From Atopsyche davidsoni (taxonomy: Eukaryota > Arthropoda > Insecta > Trichoptera > Hydrobiosidae), in contig JAILWY010000007.1 in NCBI GenBank assembly GCA_022113835.1, forward strand, positions 4,221,001 through 4,285,000: a stretch of DNA of 64,000 nt, read 5' to 3'. Below, in pieces: positions 26,006 through 38,469 of the stretch (its first letter is position 1; each line of letters starts with the position of its first letter). Made by a program: the position numbers and the translations under genes. The notes below the pieces were generated by a model. That model was not told the DNA's origin. It saw nothing but the letters and a program-made list of their open reading frames with translations, and ran no database searches.

Positions 26006-27877
26006 TCAGCCAGGGTAACTTTTTTTTAGAGTTGTTTTTTTACAGTCCGGATACAATTTTCTATGTTCCTGGACACAGCGCAGCAAGAACTGTTTTTGTT
26101 CTTCTTCAGCCGTGATAAGTCCGTTAAAATCTAGCATCATTTTAACAGCCCTTTCAGCAGTATCATTCACAATTCTCAAATAACAATTTAAATATATCAC
26201 AAAAAGTCAATTTAACTTACTAAACAACCTTTGAGGCAGTTCTTCCTTTGACGGGTCATAGCGTTTGCTAAAATCTGAGGTTTTGTCCCGGTTGAAGTTG
26301 GCAATCATTTTCTTCTTAGTTTGGTTATCAACTTCATCATCAAACAGTGATAGAATAACTGTCTCTTCACATAAATACCACAAGTAATGGCTAAACTTGC
26401 TTATAGAAGCATTAGAAATTGTTGCGTCAACTTTTTCGTACTCTTTTAACATCTTCAAGAAGCGCAAATCTTGGTTAGGTGCTTTGATCGCCACTGTACA
26501 TTCGAGCCAAGGTTTAACATACAACATCACGACAAATAAGCAAACATCTTGTAGAGCCTTTTTGTCCTTCGCAGTTATTCTGCATTGTGACTGAAGTAAA
26601 CATATTTTTAAAGAATAGATCGCTCTCGCCATCCAGCGTGCCTGATGCATGGCTCCGGGGGGGCTTAGTTTTAATTTTACCTCTGTGTCTCCTCCCAAAA
26701 ATATTACGCACAGTTCGACCAATTCGCGGTAGTCATCTCTTACATAACCTTTGTCTAATTCTGCCTTATAAAATAAATACAAAGCTTGAATGTCTGTCTC
26801 GGCAACACGTTGTTTTACGAAATTAAGAGATAGTTCAATGTTACTAGCGTCGATGTTTTTTTCCAATTTTCTCTGAACTTTTTAAGCATTGGAATATCTG
26901 GGCTACTAGCTTAATTTTGCTTTCAAAGACAGCTTTTAGGACCAATTCATAAACATGATGACGACAGGCGAAAAGCAGCAATTCTCTTCCTAAAGTTTGC
27001 TCCAAAATAGCACAAGCAAGCCATTGAAATGGCCAGTATTGGAAGCTGTTGTGTCGCAGCACATTATTTGTACTGTATCGTGAAGGTTCCAGTCAAAGAG
27101 AGCTGTTGAGACAGCCTTAGCTTGATGTTTTCCAGAAGAATGTTCTAGTTTCGACACTGCAAGAAGCTGTTCCTTATCGTCAAACGAAGCAATAACTGGC
27201 AAGCGTTCTTCTTTAGAACTTCGTACATCCAACCTGGGTAATAGTTTTCCATCCCAATGGACTGTGACTACGTCGGGTACATTGTTTTGGAAGTCAGATT
27301 TTAATGCTTCTGCCCTTGATTTTCTAGTTTCAGCAGCTAGTGATTATCTTTGTCTTACAACCCTTTCCTCATCTTCCATTCCTCGTTGTTTAGATCTATC
27401 TTCTTTTTCCGCCAATTTTTTATCAACACCACCTAAGCATCCCGGTCGACCTGGCTCTCTCTGTTTCATTAAAAATAATTTATCTTCCTCTATTTTCATT
27501 CTCTCAAAAGCATCAGCATGTGCAATACCAAACAAATTATCAAGATCAATTTTGAAATTGTTCTCACGGCTCTTGAACGTAACCTGAGTTTTCTTACATT
27601 TTTTTTGCATCTCTCTCCAAACATGATATAAATCAACAATTTTCTTCACGCAGTTAGGAAATGCCCCTGTTGGAATTCTTGCTTTTTCCCAATATATGAT
27701 GCACTCCCTAATCACAAGATTTGCACTTTCACTAACAGTCAGTTTAACCTCAAGAATATTGTAAAATAGGACCGAGAGAAATTGTCGATTAGATGGTAAT
27801 TTTGCACCATTTATTTGATATCTAGGCAAACCGATAAGGAAGTTATTTTGTTTAACACTCCGTAATTCCACCGACAT
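26006..27877 (-). pseudogene. Decayed hAT-like DDE transposase
   Basis: The frame starts at ATG 27877 (MSVELRSVKQNNFLIGL). Its parts match a transposase family I recognise from many invertebrate genomes: an N-terminal segment ending REPGRPGCLGGVDKKLAEKE, HWDGK (Asp codon 27251-27253), IMCCDTTASNTG (Asp codon 27053-27055), CRHHVYELVLKAVFE (about 26950-26970), GAMHQARWMARAIYSLKI (near 26620) and a C-terminal VNDTAERAVK (Glu codon 26153-26155). The order D, D, CxxH-like, E resembles the hAT RNase-H fold; assigning these as the catalytic triad is inference. Defects: TAA at 27344-27346, a frameshift near 27017-27024, another near 26905-26912, one at the seven-base homopolymer 26856-26862, and TGA at 26207-26209. 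The three shifts together restore the original frame. A 5'UTR intron of about 106 bases (27887-27992, GTAAGT to TTTAG) is plausible. Confidence 0.88.
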
Positions 27878-27931
27878 GTCAACGCACTAAACAATGAAGC
27901 ACTACTAATCTCAAAAACCTCGTATGAAATG

Positions 27932-27969
27932 ACAAATAAAACATGTAGGTAACTACATGTTTTATTTGT
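27932..27969. repeat. Perfect 17-bp hairpin upstream of the transposase
   Basis: ACAAATAAAACATGTAG (27932-27948), a four-base loop GTAA and the exact reverse complement (27953-27969). It lies 55 bases before the transposase start codon, inside the putative 5'UTR intron. A perfect stem in an otherwise mutated element may come from template switching that perfected a weaker palindrome, or may be a binding site for regulation; neither can be settled from one copy. Confidence 0.85.
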
Positions 27970-28155
27970 AAAAGTCACAGCGCAGTACTTACGCAACTTG
28001 TATGGACAAGTTAAAATCGCAAGTCGGCACGGGTTATCGTTTATAAATCGAACTAATATTTTTTTCCAGACAATATAGGGTTATTACTAAACTTTTAAGA
28101 AGGTACGCGTAAAAAAATATCGAACTTGAAATTTAAGGGACACCCTAATGTACAC

Positions 28156-31100
28156 TAATAATAATCTCACCAAACATTTCTTCTAGGTATTGGTAAATGA
28201 AGCCTCATTTTTAAATATAAAAATATGTATAGACGTTATATACATAAATATGAGTGATCGCTGTTTCCTTTACCCAAGTAGTAAATATGTCAATTGAGTA
28301 CGTTTATTGTTTAATATTTTGGTAAAATTGAGTGGTTGACTTTTAAAAGCCGAATGAATGACGTCTCATGTGGCATGTGCTGGAATTGTTATATTCGCTG
28401 AAGTAAATGAAGGCTGTGTAGAATAATTTGATGGAGAAAGGAAATTGCAAATTTGCAATATAACATCCGGTTTTCGTGCTGAAGAAACTAAACGGATTTT
28501 ATCGAAATTTCATTTTTAAGTGCACTTTCATTAGAAAAAGCTTTGGTGTTTATTGTTAATCTTAACATTTAAAAATCAATTTTTTTCATGCGGAAATGGA
28601 TGTGTTAAAATTTGATGAATGCTTATAAATTTATTTATAGAAATTAAAGCTATTGTTTTTTACTTTTTAGTAACGTGATTGATGCTTTTGAAGGTTTGGA
28701 AAAGGTATCGTTTGTATAGCATAATCTCATTTAAAACATATAAAATAAACCTGTAAAATTTTATAACATTAACACTATGGTAAAATATCCTAAAAATTTT
28801 GGACGAAAATTGTGGAGTATATAACTATAGGATATGTCGCGAATAAGAGTTCTAAACAATGAAATTAAGCGTCACAAAAATGAAAAATAAAGATAAAGTA
28901 TTCATCTTTTTATAAAGAAAATAAAATCAGAACTAAACCCATGAATTGATTTTGATATTTGTTAAGTTACAAATGACTCAATATATAACATTAAAAGCTA
29001 ATATATACGAGGGTGAGTAATTGAATGGGCCTCCGATGAGGGTTTGTCCTTGTGTTCAAATGAACCTCTAATTTTAATTAAGTTAAAAGGGTTATCTAAA
29101 ATAATATTTTTTGTAATTGTTAGTAGCATCAAGACACAAATCACGTATATTATTATGTAAAAATTGACTTTTGGATTTCATGATTGAATTTCATTCTTGA
29201 AAATTACACGAAAGAAGTTTTCTTCCCCTACTGTTATCCAATATGCATTGAAAACTATTTACACTGGCGCCGTGCTAAATGTGGAGCGACGTATATTTAA
29301 AACGAAAAGCTAAAATATTTTTCATTTACATAAAATGTAGTGAAAATGTACGGCTGGAAATTTGAATTCGTTGAAGAGATTTATTCACATGTAGAGTCCT
29401 TAGTAAGGCAGAGCTATAATATCACGTATTTTTTTTAGTCTCAAAAGAGCCTTTTTCGTATTCAATTGAATTTAAATATGCAAATAGATTAAAGATAACA
29501 TTTCAAAACCATTTTATCTAGTATATTAATATATGTTGAATGAACTTCTTTTGCGTGGAAAATCTTTTAATCTTTATGAATCAGAAGCTTTTTAAAACAA
29601 TTAATAGGCTTATCGTTAATAGGTTTGGCCAATCTATTTAAATATATTGAATGATTATTTAACAAGTGAACGTAAAGTTAATAGATGTTTAAGTTTGAGT
29701 ACATTATAATTATAACAGTAACTAACAAAACTGTAGTTAATACCTAATGGATTTTAGATAGCAAATTTAAAATTCTAATTGTTTATTATTAAATGACTAT
29801 TTACGCAAAGCTACTTTTATTTTTTTATGGAGAAATTTGTATAAGATAAATATGAAAATATGAAATATATATATATGACCACTTTTTCGTTTGAATATTT
29901 TTTAATTAGAACCAAGATTCAATAAAGCTATAATCTGCCAATCTATATGCATCTAAACGAAGACGTCATTATTGGAATCAGTTAATAGAAGACTGATCAC
30001 CTAAATAAGTATATAAAAGCTACGAAATGCGTCAAATGAATTTGAATACAATGAATAAAATATTAAATGTACCCAGCAAATAAAACGATAATTTTATAAA
30101 CCTAGTCGATAATATTGAATTAATAAGCTTTATTTTCTCAATACTTACATTTTTGTTCATATATTAAATTTCTCTCTACGCAAAATCATTGATTGAAAAA
30201 AAATCAGTTTTTTTTCAATATTTTTGGGGAAATACAATAAATCTGGTTTTAATTATTTTTTAAAGTAACCGGGACTGCCTTATTGTTATATATCAATTTA
30301 TTAATCGATGTAAAAGAATATATATTCTTACTCTCAATACGGTTCGGACCACACAGCCATGTAATTGTCCTCTTAAACGCTCGCGTTACACTAAGTATTA
30401 TGATATTTCACGGCTTAAGTTACTTAAGTAGATTTTGACATGCAAATATCCAACAGACGTTTTAACAGGTCCGTTTATGTAACACGGCCCGTTTATTCTG
30501 TCGCAGCAGTTTAACGTATTAAATTTGATCGCTTTGAAATAAATTAACTTTTTTTAAAATTTCAACATATTATATATTCATAACAAAGCTTTTCAATACA
30601 ATGTTTAAGTAATCAACACATGAAACGCAGAAAAAAAAATTGGATTTTTTTAGAAAGAATTTTGGGTATCTATAAATGTTGTGGCTATCCCCAATTTATT
30701 TGCGACTCTTGGTTTGCCACTAGTGTGTGAAGAAATCGCAGAAGACCTGCGTCGGACAGGAATTTCTGAAGGGCCCCCTTTTCCTATGCATCTGAAGGCA
30801 ATTTAACATTTTGGAAGCCCCCACAAATATACTCGATATCAAATAATTTTTTTTTGGAGTTATATTTTCAGTTTTAAGAACTATTTAAGTAAATAAGAAA
30901 TATAATACTGCGCTTGATTTTATAAAGACATGTAATATAAATAATATTTTTTTAAATTTTTTTTAATTTAGTGATGTTCCTACATTTTCAAGCAGTGTGA
31001 TTTCGTAAACCAATAAAAAAAACTACCATTTGAGAAAGTGTTAGAAAGCGAGCTGATGATTGTCAAAAGCAATTTAAATGGCTGATGAGCTTAATTTTTT

Positions 31101-33300
31101 ATTTAATTTACAATAAATGAATCCACTCTGCTTAAAGATGCCAACCCTGCATGTTGGCAAAACCAATCGCGTGAATAAATGAAAATAAATACTCCTTTTT
31201 AATGAACTCCAACCAAGTATTTTCTGTCAATAATATTTAATATGTATATGCTAATGCGCGATAGAAGATCAAGAAATCTGAACTTAGCTACTTATATATT
31301 TATATAAATGCGACACGTCGCAGTGGTCTTGCTAAAAAAACAATGGGGATGTAACGAAATACGGAAATTTTATAGAATTTTCTCAATTACGGGTCACTCG
31401 AATGACAAACGGAATAATTGATAATTGCTAGCATTAATACGGCGCAGTGGCGGGCATTTTGGGATTATTTATTCATGGCCACTGACATGCGAGGATTGTT
31501 TCCAGCCTGGAAATAGAAACACGAGAAAGGTCCCCTCCGCTCCCCGCACCGAGAAGGCTTGACGAAATTGGATCATTGCTTATCCTTGGAAAACCCGCAA
31601 ATTGCTAGCTAGTTCTGCCGATAATATTCAAATTTCAATATGGAGACCTATATATATCCCGACATTGATTTCAACACTTTGTATATATTTCTCAATATAT
31701 GTATATCAAAAAGTAAGAGAAGGTTTACGTTGATTCTGTAATAGTGAAGATATAATATATCTCACACAAAACAAAATAAAAATGAGGAAAATCCCAAAAA
31801 TAAATATATATCAAAATAAAAAAATCATCATGAATTAACGAAACACTTCATGTTATAAAAATATAATATTGTAAAATTTTAACAATCGCGAATAATATCA
31901 AATTTGATACGTAAAAAAAGTGTTTTTCTATGTTTAAACTAATGTTTGGAAAAAATCATAAAATATATAAATTATCAATAGAAAGTTTTACTTTGTTTTG
32001 TATAATAAGGCGCAACTCTATAATATCGCAGTAATAGCAACATCTAAGCTTTGCACCCTAAGCTTTAGTATTTTGGATGCTTCTTCTTTCGATAATTTAA
32101 GCTTTAATCTAATTTTATAATTTTATAGTACGTAGTTTTTTTAAAACAAAATGAAAATATTTCAAGTAGTTACACTCACAATGCAGATCTTTAGAAGAGA
32201 TCGTCAGAATCAAAAGAACTGCTTTACATTAAAACTGCGTAAATTTAGTAAAATTTTAAAAATTGTTTATTTTTAACTTCATTTGAATTTCATGAAAAAA
32301 CCTGATAAACGACTCTATTCGATATATATATATATATATACTATCGAAAAATAATTCCAATCCGAAGGTTTTTTTGTGACAAAGAAATCTTCGTAAATTT
32401 TTTAGATCCTCAGGTCCTCGGAAAACCTCGCAACCTTCTCAATTGGATCAAGAAAGAACATATTCGGAACAAGCTAGATTTTCCTATTGGCTGAATAGTC
32501 GAAATCGGTTCGCGAAAATGGCTACATTCAAAGCACAATAGATTATGTGCCTTGCAAATTTAATATTAAAATAAATAGGAGGTTTAAAGTTTAAATAAAT
32601 AAAATACACATTTTATTAAAAATACTATATAAGCTGATAAATGAAGTACTAGCGTTTATGTTATACATAAATAAATAATTAACGAGTTTTGATGCATGAA
32701 ACTACCTTACCTTACCCAATAAAATGTATTAGAGCCGATATATTTGCTAAAAAGTACGTCTTTGAGTATATATATATATATTTTGTTTCAATTACCGACC
32801 AATTACATGTTAAATTGCTTGTTTTTTTTAAAATTGTTTTTATAGAGTTTTGAGGTTTATGGACATCTAACTGAGAATGCCTAGATCCGAAAAAATATGC
32901 AATCAGAATTTAAGCTATTGAAAAAAAAACGTTTTCTATGTTTTTCAATACAACGTATATTGCCACGTAAATATTTAATATAATTATAGTCATTTTTTAA
33001 ATTAATTTCCAGACCACATATATCTACCTTCTTACACCTACTCTAATTATCAAGTAGGTTTTTAGTAATTATTATTTTTTCATCTTTATTAGGAGCTAAT
33101 ATCGGTTGATAGATAACGAAACATTTAAATGCTTACCACACGTTTTAATTGCATAATTTTCTGTTTATCATTATTACTTATATTCAAAAGTAGGACATAT
33201 AGAAAGTTTCACACTTGACAAATTTGAATTCAAAAAAAAAAGTCATTTTCTGATTTTTTTTTTTTTAATTTTGATTTCACGCATATTGGCACACGTGGCA
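28156..33300. other. AT-rich noncoding stretch
   Basis: No gene is supported. Milder islands lie at about 30340-30520, 30660-30800 and 31420-31650; the last is CpG-containing and includes GGGATTATTTATTCATGGCC near 31460, with GGATTA and TTTATT homeodomain-like words. Short (TA)n tracts occur at about 32321-32341 and 32767-32781. Confidence 0.5.
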
Positions 33301-33339
33301 TCGATATCGCGACAGTAAAATTTTTACAGCGATTTTCCA

Positions 33340-33625
33340 CTCGTCGCTTAGGCCGAGCTCCGGTGGAGTTCGCGGGCCCCCAGCCGGGGCTGCCCCTTGT
33401 AATTATGCAGTATTCAATCGGGCCCCTTAATTCAGCGCGCCCGGCCGCCCGCGCCAGCTGCCGCCTTTCAGCGGTGTCATTAGTGACGGGTCGGGAGGAG
33501 CTGGGCCCCGCACCCCCGCACCCGCCGCCAAGCCCCTGCCCCGCACCCCCGCACCCGCCCCCGAGCCCCTGCCCCGCGACCCCCGCCCCAGCCCCGCGCC
33601 CCCCCCGCCCGTGCGATTGGCTACA
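33340..33625. promoter_or_regulatory. CpG island, the most GC-rich DNA of the window
   Basis: About 285 bases are dominated by G and C with frequent CpG, in a window that is otherwise strongly AT-rich. The left half includes short AT-rich words (TAATTATGCA near 33400, TTAATTCAG near 33427) of the homeodomain type between GGGCCCC blocks. The right half is a C-rich tandem repeat (33506-33605). Both strands are open (plus 33363-33668, minus 33230-33628), but the products are low-complexity Pro or Gly repeats. It may be a promoter or regulatory island. No start site or splice donor that I trust marks it as a first exon. Confidence 0.4.
33506..33605. repeat. C-rich minisatellite, 33-bp unit, with G-quadruplex potential on the minus strand
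   Basis: Unit 1 (33506-33538) and unit 2 (33539-33571) are 33 bases each and differ only at a few positions (CCGCCGCCAAGCCC against CCGCCCCCGAGCCC). A degenerate third unit continues to about 33605. The minus strand has many runs of three to five G with short spacers, the pattern of G-quadruplex formers, while the plus strand could form i-motifs. Confidence 0.8.
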
Positions 33626-36600
33626 CACTCTCCACTTCGGTGTGTGCTTTTTTTATTTTTCGGATTAATGATATTCTGTTAATGGTCTGGGATAAAAGTT
33701 GAAAAAAAAATATTTCCCTTGAAAATATTTTTTTGCGTACAGATCGTAATACTGTGGTTTCGTTTGTAAATATTGTGATATTTTGTTGAGGCAAAATTGT
33801 ATTTGTACAAGGTCTGGTTGGAGTTGAAACTGCAAGATTTTTTCCAATGTATATTATCAATTAGGAGTTTGTTATTTTAGTTATATATAGTACTCAATTA
33901 ATATAAAGTGCGGACCCAATTTTAATTAACACAATATGTAACTGAAAAAAACAATATAGTTTTTTTTAAATGTAAGGTTTTATTGATGTTATAGGTTACG
34001 ACAGAAAGTACATTAGATTTTGTATCATAAAAATATTTGTAAAATTATGTCAATAAATTAAAAAAATGCCTGTATTTTTAAATACCATCTATTTCATCAA
34101 TAGTGATAAAAAAGCTAAAAGAGTGATATAAAGACCTCCTATTTCCAGTTACCTGCCAATAATTTTATCGTTCTCGAGACTGAGTATTTTTTTAAAATAC
34201 ATATTTGAACCCAATATACCGCTTGAAAAGTTGAAATAAAATATTTTTCTTGCAATTTCTTGAATCAAATACAATAATTTAATCGAAATATAATAATAAT
34301 TAAAATTTTCATTGCTAAGCTCCTAATGGGCTAACTTAAAACAAACATTAAGAAAAGAAATTTGGAAGATAGGTAAAGTTTTAAAACTTAACTTCATTAT
34401 GACCTATGCACAAATATAACTTCTTATTCATGCGAATATATTACACATATAAAATTACTTAAGGTTTGTGGTTAAATTTAAATTTGTAAAAAAATTCCCT
34501 GTCTGTGAATTATTTAATAAAAGTTAAACGAAAAATAAAAAAAACAAATATTTTGCTCAACCTTTATTATCCGTGCTGATCAAAAAGCAACGCATTGTGG
34601 TGCTACCCCTAAAGCGATTTAGAATGTCATATTTTAGGGGTTGTTTCCAACACCTCAGTGCACTCAATATGACACTATCTGCAATCTGTCACCTGCACAG
34701 GCCCCACCTAATTATTTCAAAATGTTGATATACTATCCCCAGTTTTATTTGTTTTACCAAAATGTGAATATGGAGTTTTAATGTCGTTTTTATGATAATG
34801 CACAGGGGGAACTTTGCTGTAAGTATAGTAGTTATATATTTTAGAGCCGTAAATTTTATTTTCTGTTTATTTTATAAATTAATGCATCTTAATTTGGATA
34901 CGTTGAAATGTGATTGTAAAGTTTTAATTAGATAACTGGTTTTTATATGCTTTGTGATTTTAATGAAACCCGACGTTGTTTAAGTGTCTACTGATCATAA
35001 TCTAAATAATGATACATTGTTATATGAATTGTGCAAAGGTTTCATATTCAAGGAAAATAACTATACATATTTGGATAAAATACAATGTCGCAAAGGAGTC
35101 ACAAAGACTTTAGAGATAAGTTAAATAATTATTTTTATACAATACTTATATATAAATATAATATAATTGATACTTAATCGTGTGTGATGATTTTTAAATT
35201 GTAGTAATGAAATTTCTTGCTCGTGCTTATCTAGACTCTTTTAAGACTTGCGTTTTAAATAACCCGTTGTCGTTGTTAAATATAGCCAGTTGTCGATTGT
35301 CATATTGACTTCAATGTTCTTTTCGCATTTATCGTGACATAACACAATTCAAACATGAAGGTTTTAAAATGATCACTTGTCAAAAATGCTATAGAAGTCA
35401 TTCGAGCTTTAAAAAGTTAAAAAATTCTAGTTATTGGGAAAAATTGTGAAAATACAGTAAAAATTTAATTCTAGTATGCTTTGAGCTTCATTAAAAAGTC
35501 ATTATAAAAGTTGCTCTTTGCTTGTATAAGCTCGAAGGCAGTATTTTTAAGTTCTTTTTTAACTCGAAAAGTTTCGCTCCACTGACACAGTATGAGACGT
35601 TGCCACGTCCTACTTTATCACAATACATTTTCTTTTTAAAGTAAATACATCTTGTTGGGGGCTGTCTTATATTGTTGACTTATTCACAACTAGGTAATGG
35701 TTTCAGTGAATTGGCGGTCCGTTCTGCCGATAAGCAAATAGTGACTTATGTGAAGGCACATATGCTCCCAGCTAGCTGGGACAGAGGAATATACCCTCTT
35801 GTGCTGTATGTGCTTAAGATAGCCGAGAATAATCAACGGAAATTGCTCGGGACGTGGTAACAATATGTAGATTTGTCTACAATCCAGAGGAGCCAGACAG
35901 ACCATTGTATAATATTTACTGCCTAAACAAGATTCGAATAGCAAATCAATAGTTCGAGGTAAAAAATGACTTAAGATTTCAGTCTATTTGGAAACTTGAA
36001 TAATCTATCAAATAACTTTTCCGAACGTTTTCAGAAGAAGTCTTATCGCTTTTAAACTGCTGTTCTGAAATGTGATGAGTGACGGGTTTTCAGAATAATT
36101 GTGAATTTACTCGAACGTTGTACAAATCGACTTTTTATCATCTTACACATTTTTTTTCTGAAGACGTTTATAAATTTAAATTTCTAAAAATACCGCAGTA
36201 TTGTAGTTATTTCACTATTTTTAGTATTAAACGATTCCGCAATGTGACATGACAATGTCGTTTTTATAGGAATTCCAATGACATTGCGGTCTCTATTTGA
36301 CAATCACTAAAAATCATGGTTTTGTAGCTAAGATGTTTATCTTTATTTATTTATAAAACTTGAGATTTATGAATAAATAATATAGCAAAATAAATTCATA
36401 TTAAAAAAATACATAGTTATATTAGACATAAAGAATTATAAAAATAAAACAACTTTAGGTTAAGATAATTTATATCAGTGCCACCAAATAAAGTTCACAC
36501 GTTTGTCGATTTTATCGTTTATCGATATTTGTTCTTATAATTAGTATTATTTCAAAAGGAAAAAAGTGAGGAAAAAAATTACAGATTGAGACGACCAAAG

Positions 36601-37606
36601 CAATGTTTTTTGTAGGAAAATTACGAAGTTGGTTTATTTACCGAGATACAATTGCTAATTAGATAACAAGACCTCAGTTAAACTATTAATTGAAGGACAG
36701 TCGACTCTTGATCGGAAGTTTACCTGCTCGATTTCTTTCTTGACCAATGAATCTTTAATTTATGCTATGTCAGTTTGGTTGAAAAATATCTAAACATATT
36801 CACTGATTATTATTTTGAAAAAAATTAAACGCTTTGTTAGAAAATTCAATGTAATCAAAAAATGAAATGGCATGTTTAGATGAAGTATAGCACTCTCATA
36901 AATAAAAACATTTATTCCGTTAATTTAGGTAATGTTAATTCATGTATGTACGCTTAGTGAATTTCACTAGTTATTCAAATTTAAAATATATAAATTATTA
37001 TCAATGAAAACTCGTTACTTTTTAGCCTGCCTCAATACAAACAGACTGAATCTATTACTAGCCAAATATTATTTTTTAACGCACGGTTTGTTGTGGTTAC
37101 TGAGTTGGTCAGACTAAAATGGCCTTTTCCACATCGGGGGTCGCGTTCTTTGTTTTCTTATGTATTATTGTATTTGGTTTTACTTTAATAACTGTATTTT
37201 TGTGATGTAATCAGGAAATGTCTATGAAAAATTCATGATACAACAATAGGCATCGGTAGAGGTATTAGGCCTTTCATACAATACGGTGCGTAATGTCCAT
37301 TTTGTTGAAAGCAATCGATGATTTACATTTTATCTATTTAGAGGTAGATACTAGTCGGATAATTATAAATGCTAATAACGAAATTGCCTTAAACCATCTG
37401 GGTACATTAGCGATGAATTAAATAGCGTAATATTTTGTTATGAATAGTAATTATGTTTATCTAGGCTTGCGATCGTCTCGATTACTTCGTAACAATTGAA
37501 GGATATGTTGATTAATGAATCATCTTTGGAATGAATTGAGACTGTGCTGTTTTGAAACATATTTTAACTAGAAATAATTTCGTTTAACGTATATATATAT
37601 TTACTA
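33626..37606. other. AT-rich noncoding stretch
   Basis: No gene is supported. A less AT-rich patch at about 34580-34710 contains CACCTG and CAGGCCCC words. Another at about 35690-35900 has open frames on both strands without any domain. Region 37080-37150 includes AAAATGGCC. Confidence 0.5.
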
Positions 37607-37873
37607 ATATGATTAGGCACATAAGTTCACACATAGAAGATTATTAAAGAAAATCTCAAAAAAATATAATCGTGATTTGTGTGGGATTTGAACACACATC
37701 CCCAGGCTTACATGGCCGGTGTACTGACCATTGTACTAACGAACTACATCCATTAAACGAGAATTTCTTACAATCATACTCTACATATGAACCAATGTGC
37801 CCAGTCCAACCAATATTTATTTGAGAACTTCTTTAATCATCTTCTATATGTGAACTAATGTGCCTAATCATAT
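37607..37873 (-). mobile_element. Inverted-repeat element carrying a tRNA-like segment
   Basis: ATATGATTAGGCAC at 37607 is mirrored by the reverse complement ending at 37873, and the match extends over about 45 bases with a few differences (the GTTCACA(C/T)AT(A)GAAGATTATTAAAGAA region). A second, diverged tandem copy of the same arm lies at about 37763-37808 (GGGCACATTGGTTCATATG on the minus strand). The centre contains a tRNA-like sequence (37674-37751). It thus combines MITE-like ends with a pol III type promoter. The target duplication is unclear because the borders are AT-rich. Confidence 0.6.
37674..37751 (-). pseudogene. tRNA-like sequence (tRNA-Asp-like core), not a working tRNA
   Basis: On the minus strand an A-box-like TAGTTCGTTAGTAC, the AATGGTCAGTAC stretch and a B box GTTCAAATCCC are spaced as in a tRNA; the D-arm part closely resembles metazoan tRNA-Asp (GTATAGTGGTCAGTAT type). 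The T stem has one mismatch, the anticodon loop CATGTAA lacks the usual T33, and the acceptor strands do not pair. It is therefore a tRNA-derived relic, as in SINE heads, here inside an inverted-repeat element. The pol III promoter boxes might still be active. Confidence 0.5.
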
Positions 37874-37953
37874 AAGTAATAAATTAATTATTAATAAACC
37901 CGTAATAGGTAATAAATACGCACTTAATTGACGTTCAATCCAAAAAATAGAGG
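37874..37953 (-). repeat. Repeat arm shared with 47391-47470
   Basis: Read on the minus strand this arm starts TCTATTTT and includes GGATTGAACGTCAATTAAGTGCGT, followed by TTATTACCT. The same order occurs at 47391-47470 on the plus strand with few changes. The arm lies outside the inverted-repeat element but keeps the same position relative to it in both copies, so it probably belongs to a larger repeat unit. Confidence 0.65.
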
Positions 37954-37958
37954 TGTGT

Positions 37959-38384
<426 letters not shown>

Positions 38385-38469
38385 AGATAATATTCATCAT
38401 TATTTTGTATTGTCGAGAAAGAACAAAAGGGACAAAAAACCGATTCAAAAGAACAAATATAAAGTGTAC

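Larger units (their letters stand above)
25713..28155. mobile_element. Complete DNA transposon, 2427 bp, with 8-bp target duplication
   Basis: The element is 25721-28147. Its ends are inverted copies of TAGGGTGTCCCTTA, followed by imperfect subterminal similarity (TTTCAA, GTACC and TTTAGTAAT blocks occur in matching order inside both ends). ATGTACAC is directly repeated on both flanks (25713-25720 and 28148-28155). It carries one minus-strand transposase relic (26006-27877). An 8-bp duplication fits hAT or P-type transposases; the hAT-like catalytic arrangement in the protein favours the former, although the TA-initial termini differ from the usual CA. The coding part is broken, so the copy is no longer autonomous, yet both termini are intact and it could in principle be moved in trans. 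Confidence 0.9.

Noticed and set aside
26175..26220. Short intron in the transposase starting GTAAGT
   Set aside because: Joining at the only nearby AG (TTTGAG) puts the downstream NDTAER segment out of frame, whereas reading straight through keeps frame with a single TGA. A nonsense mutation is simpler.
27264..27587. 107-residue plus-strand frame
   Set aside because: It lies antisense to the transposase relic, which has clear family motifs; the plus frame is its shadow. The same applies to 26397-26594 and 26587-26826.
33230..33668. Gly-rich (minus) and Pro-rich (plus) frames
   Set aside because: Both are direct translations of the C-rich minisatellite and CpG island, open on both strands because stop codons are AT-rich.
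37674..37751. Functional tRNA gene
   Set aside because: Acceptor strands do not pair, T33 is missing and the T stem has a mismatch; it is a relic inside a repeat.
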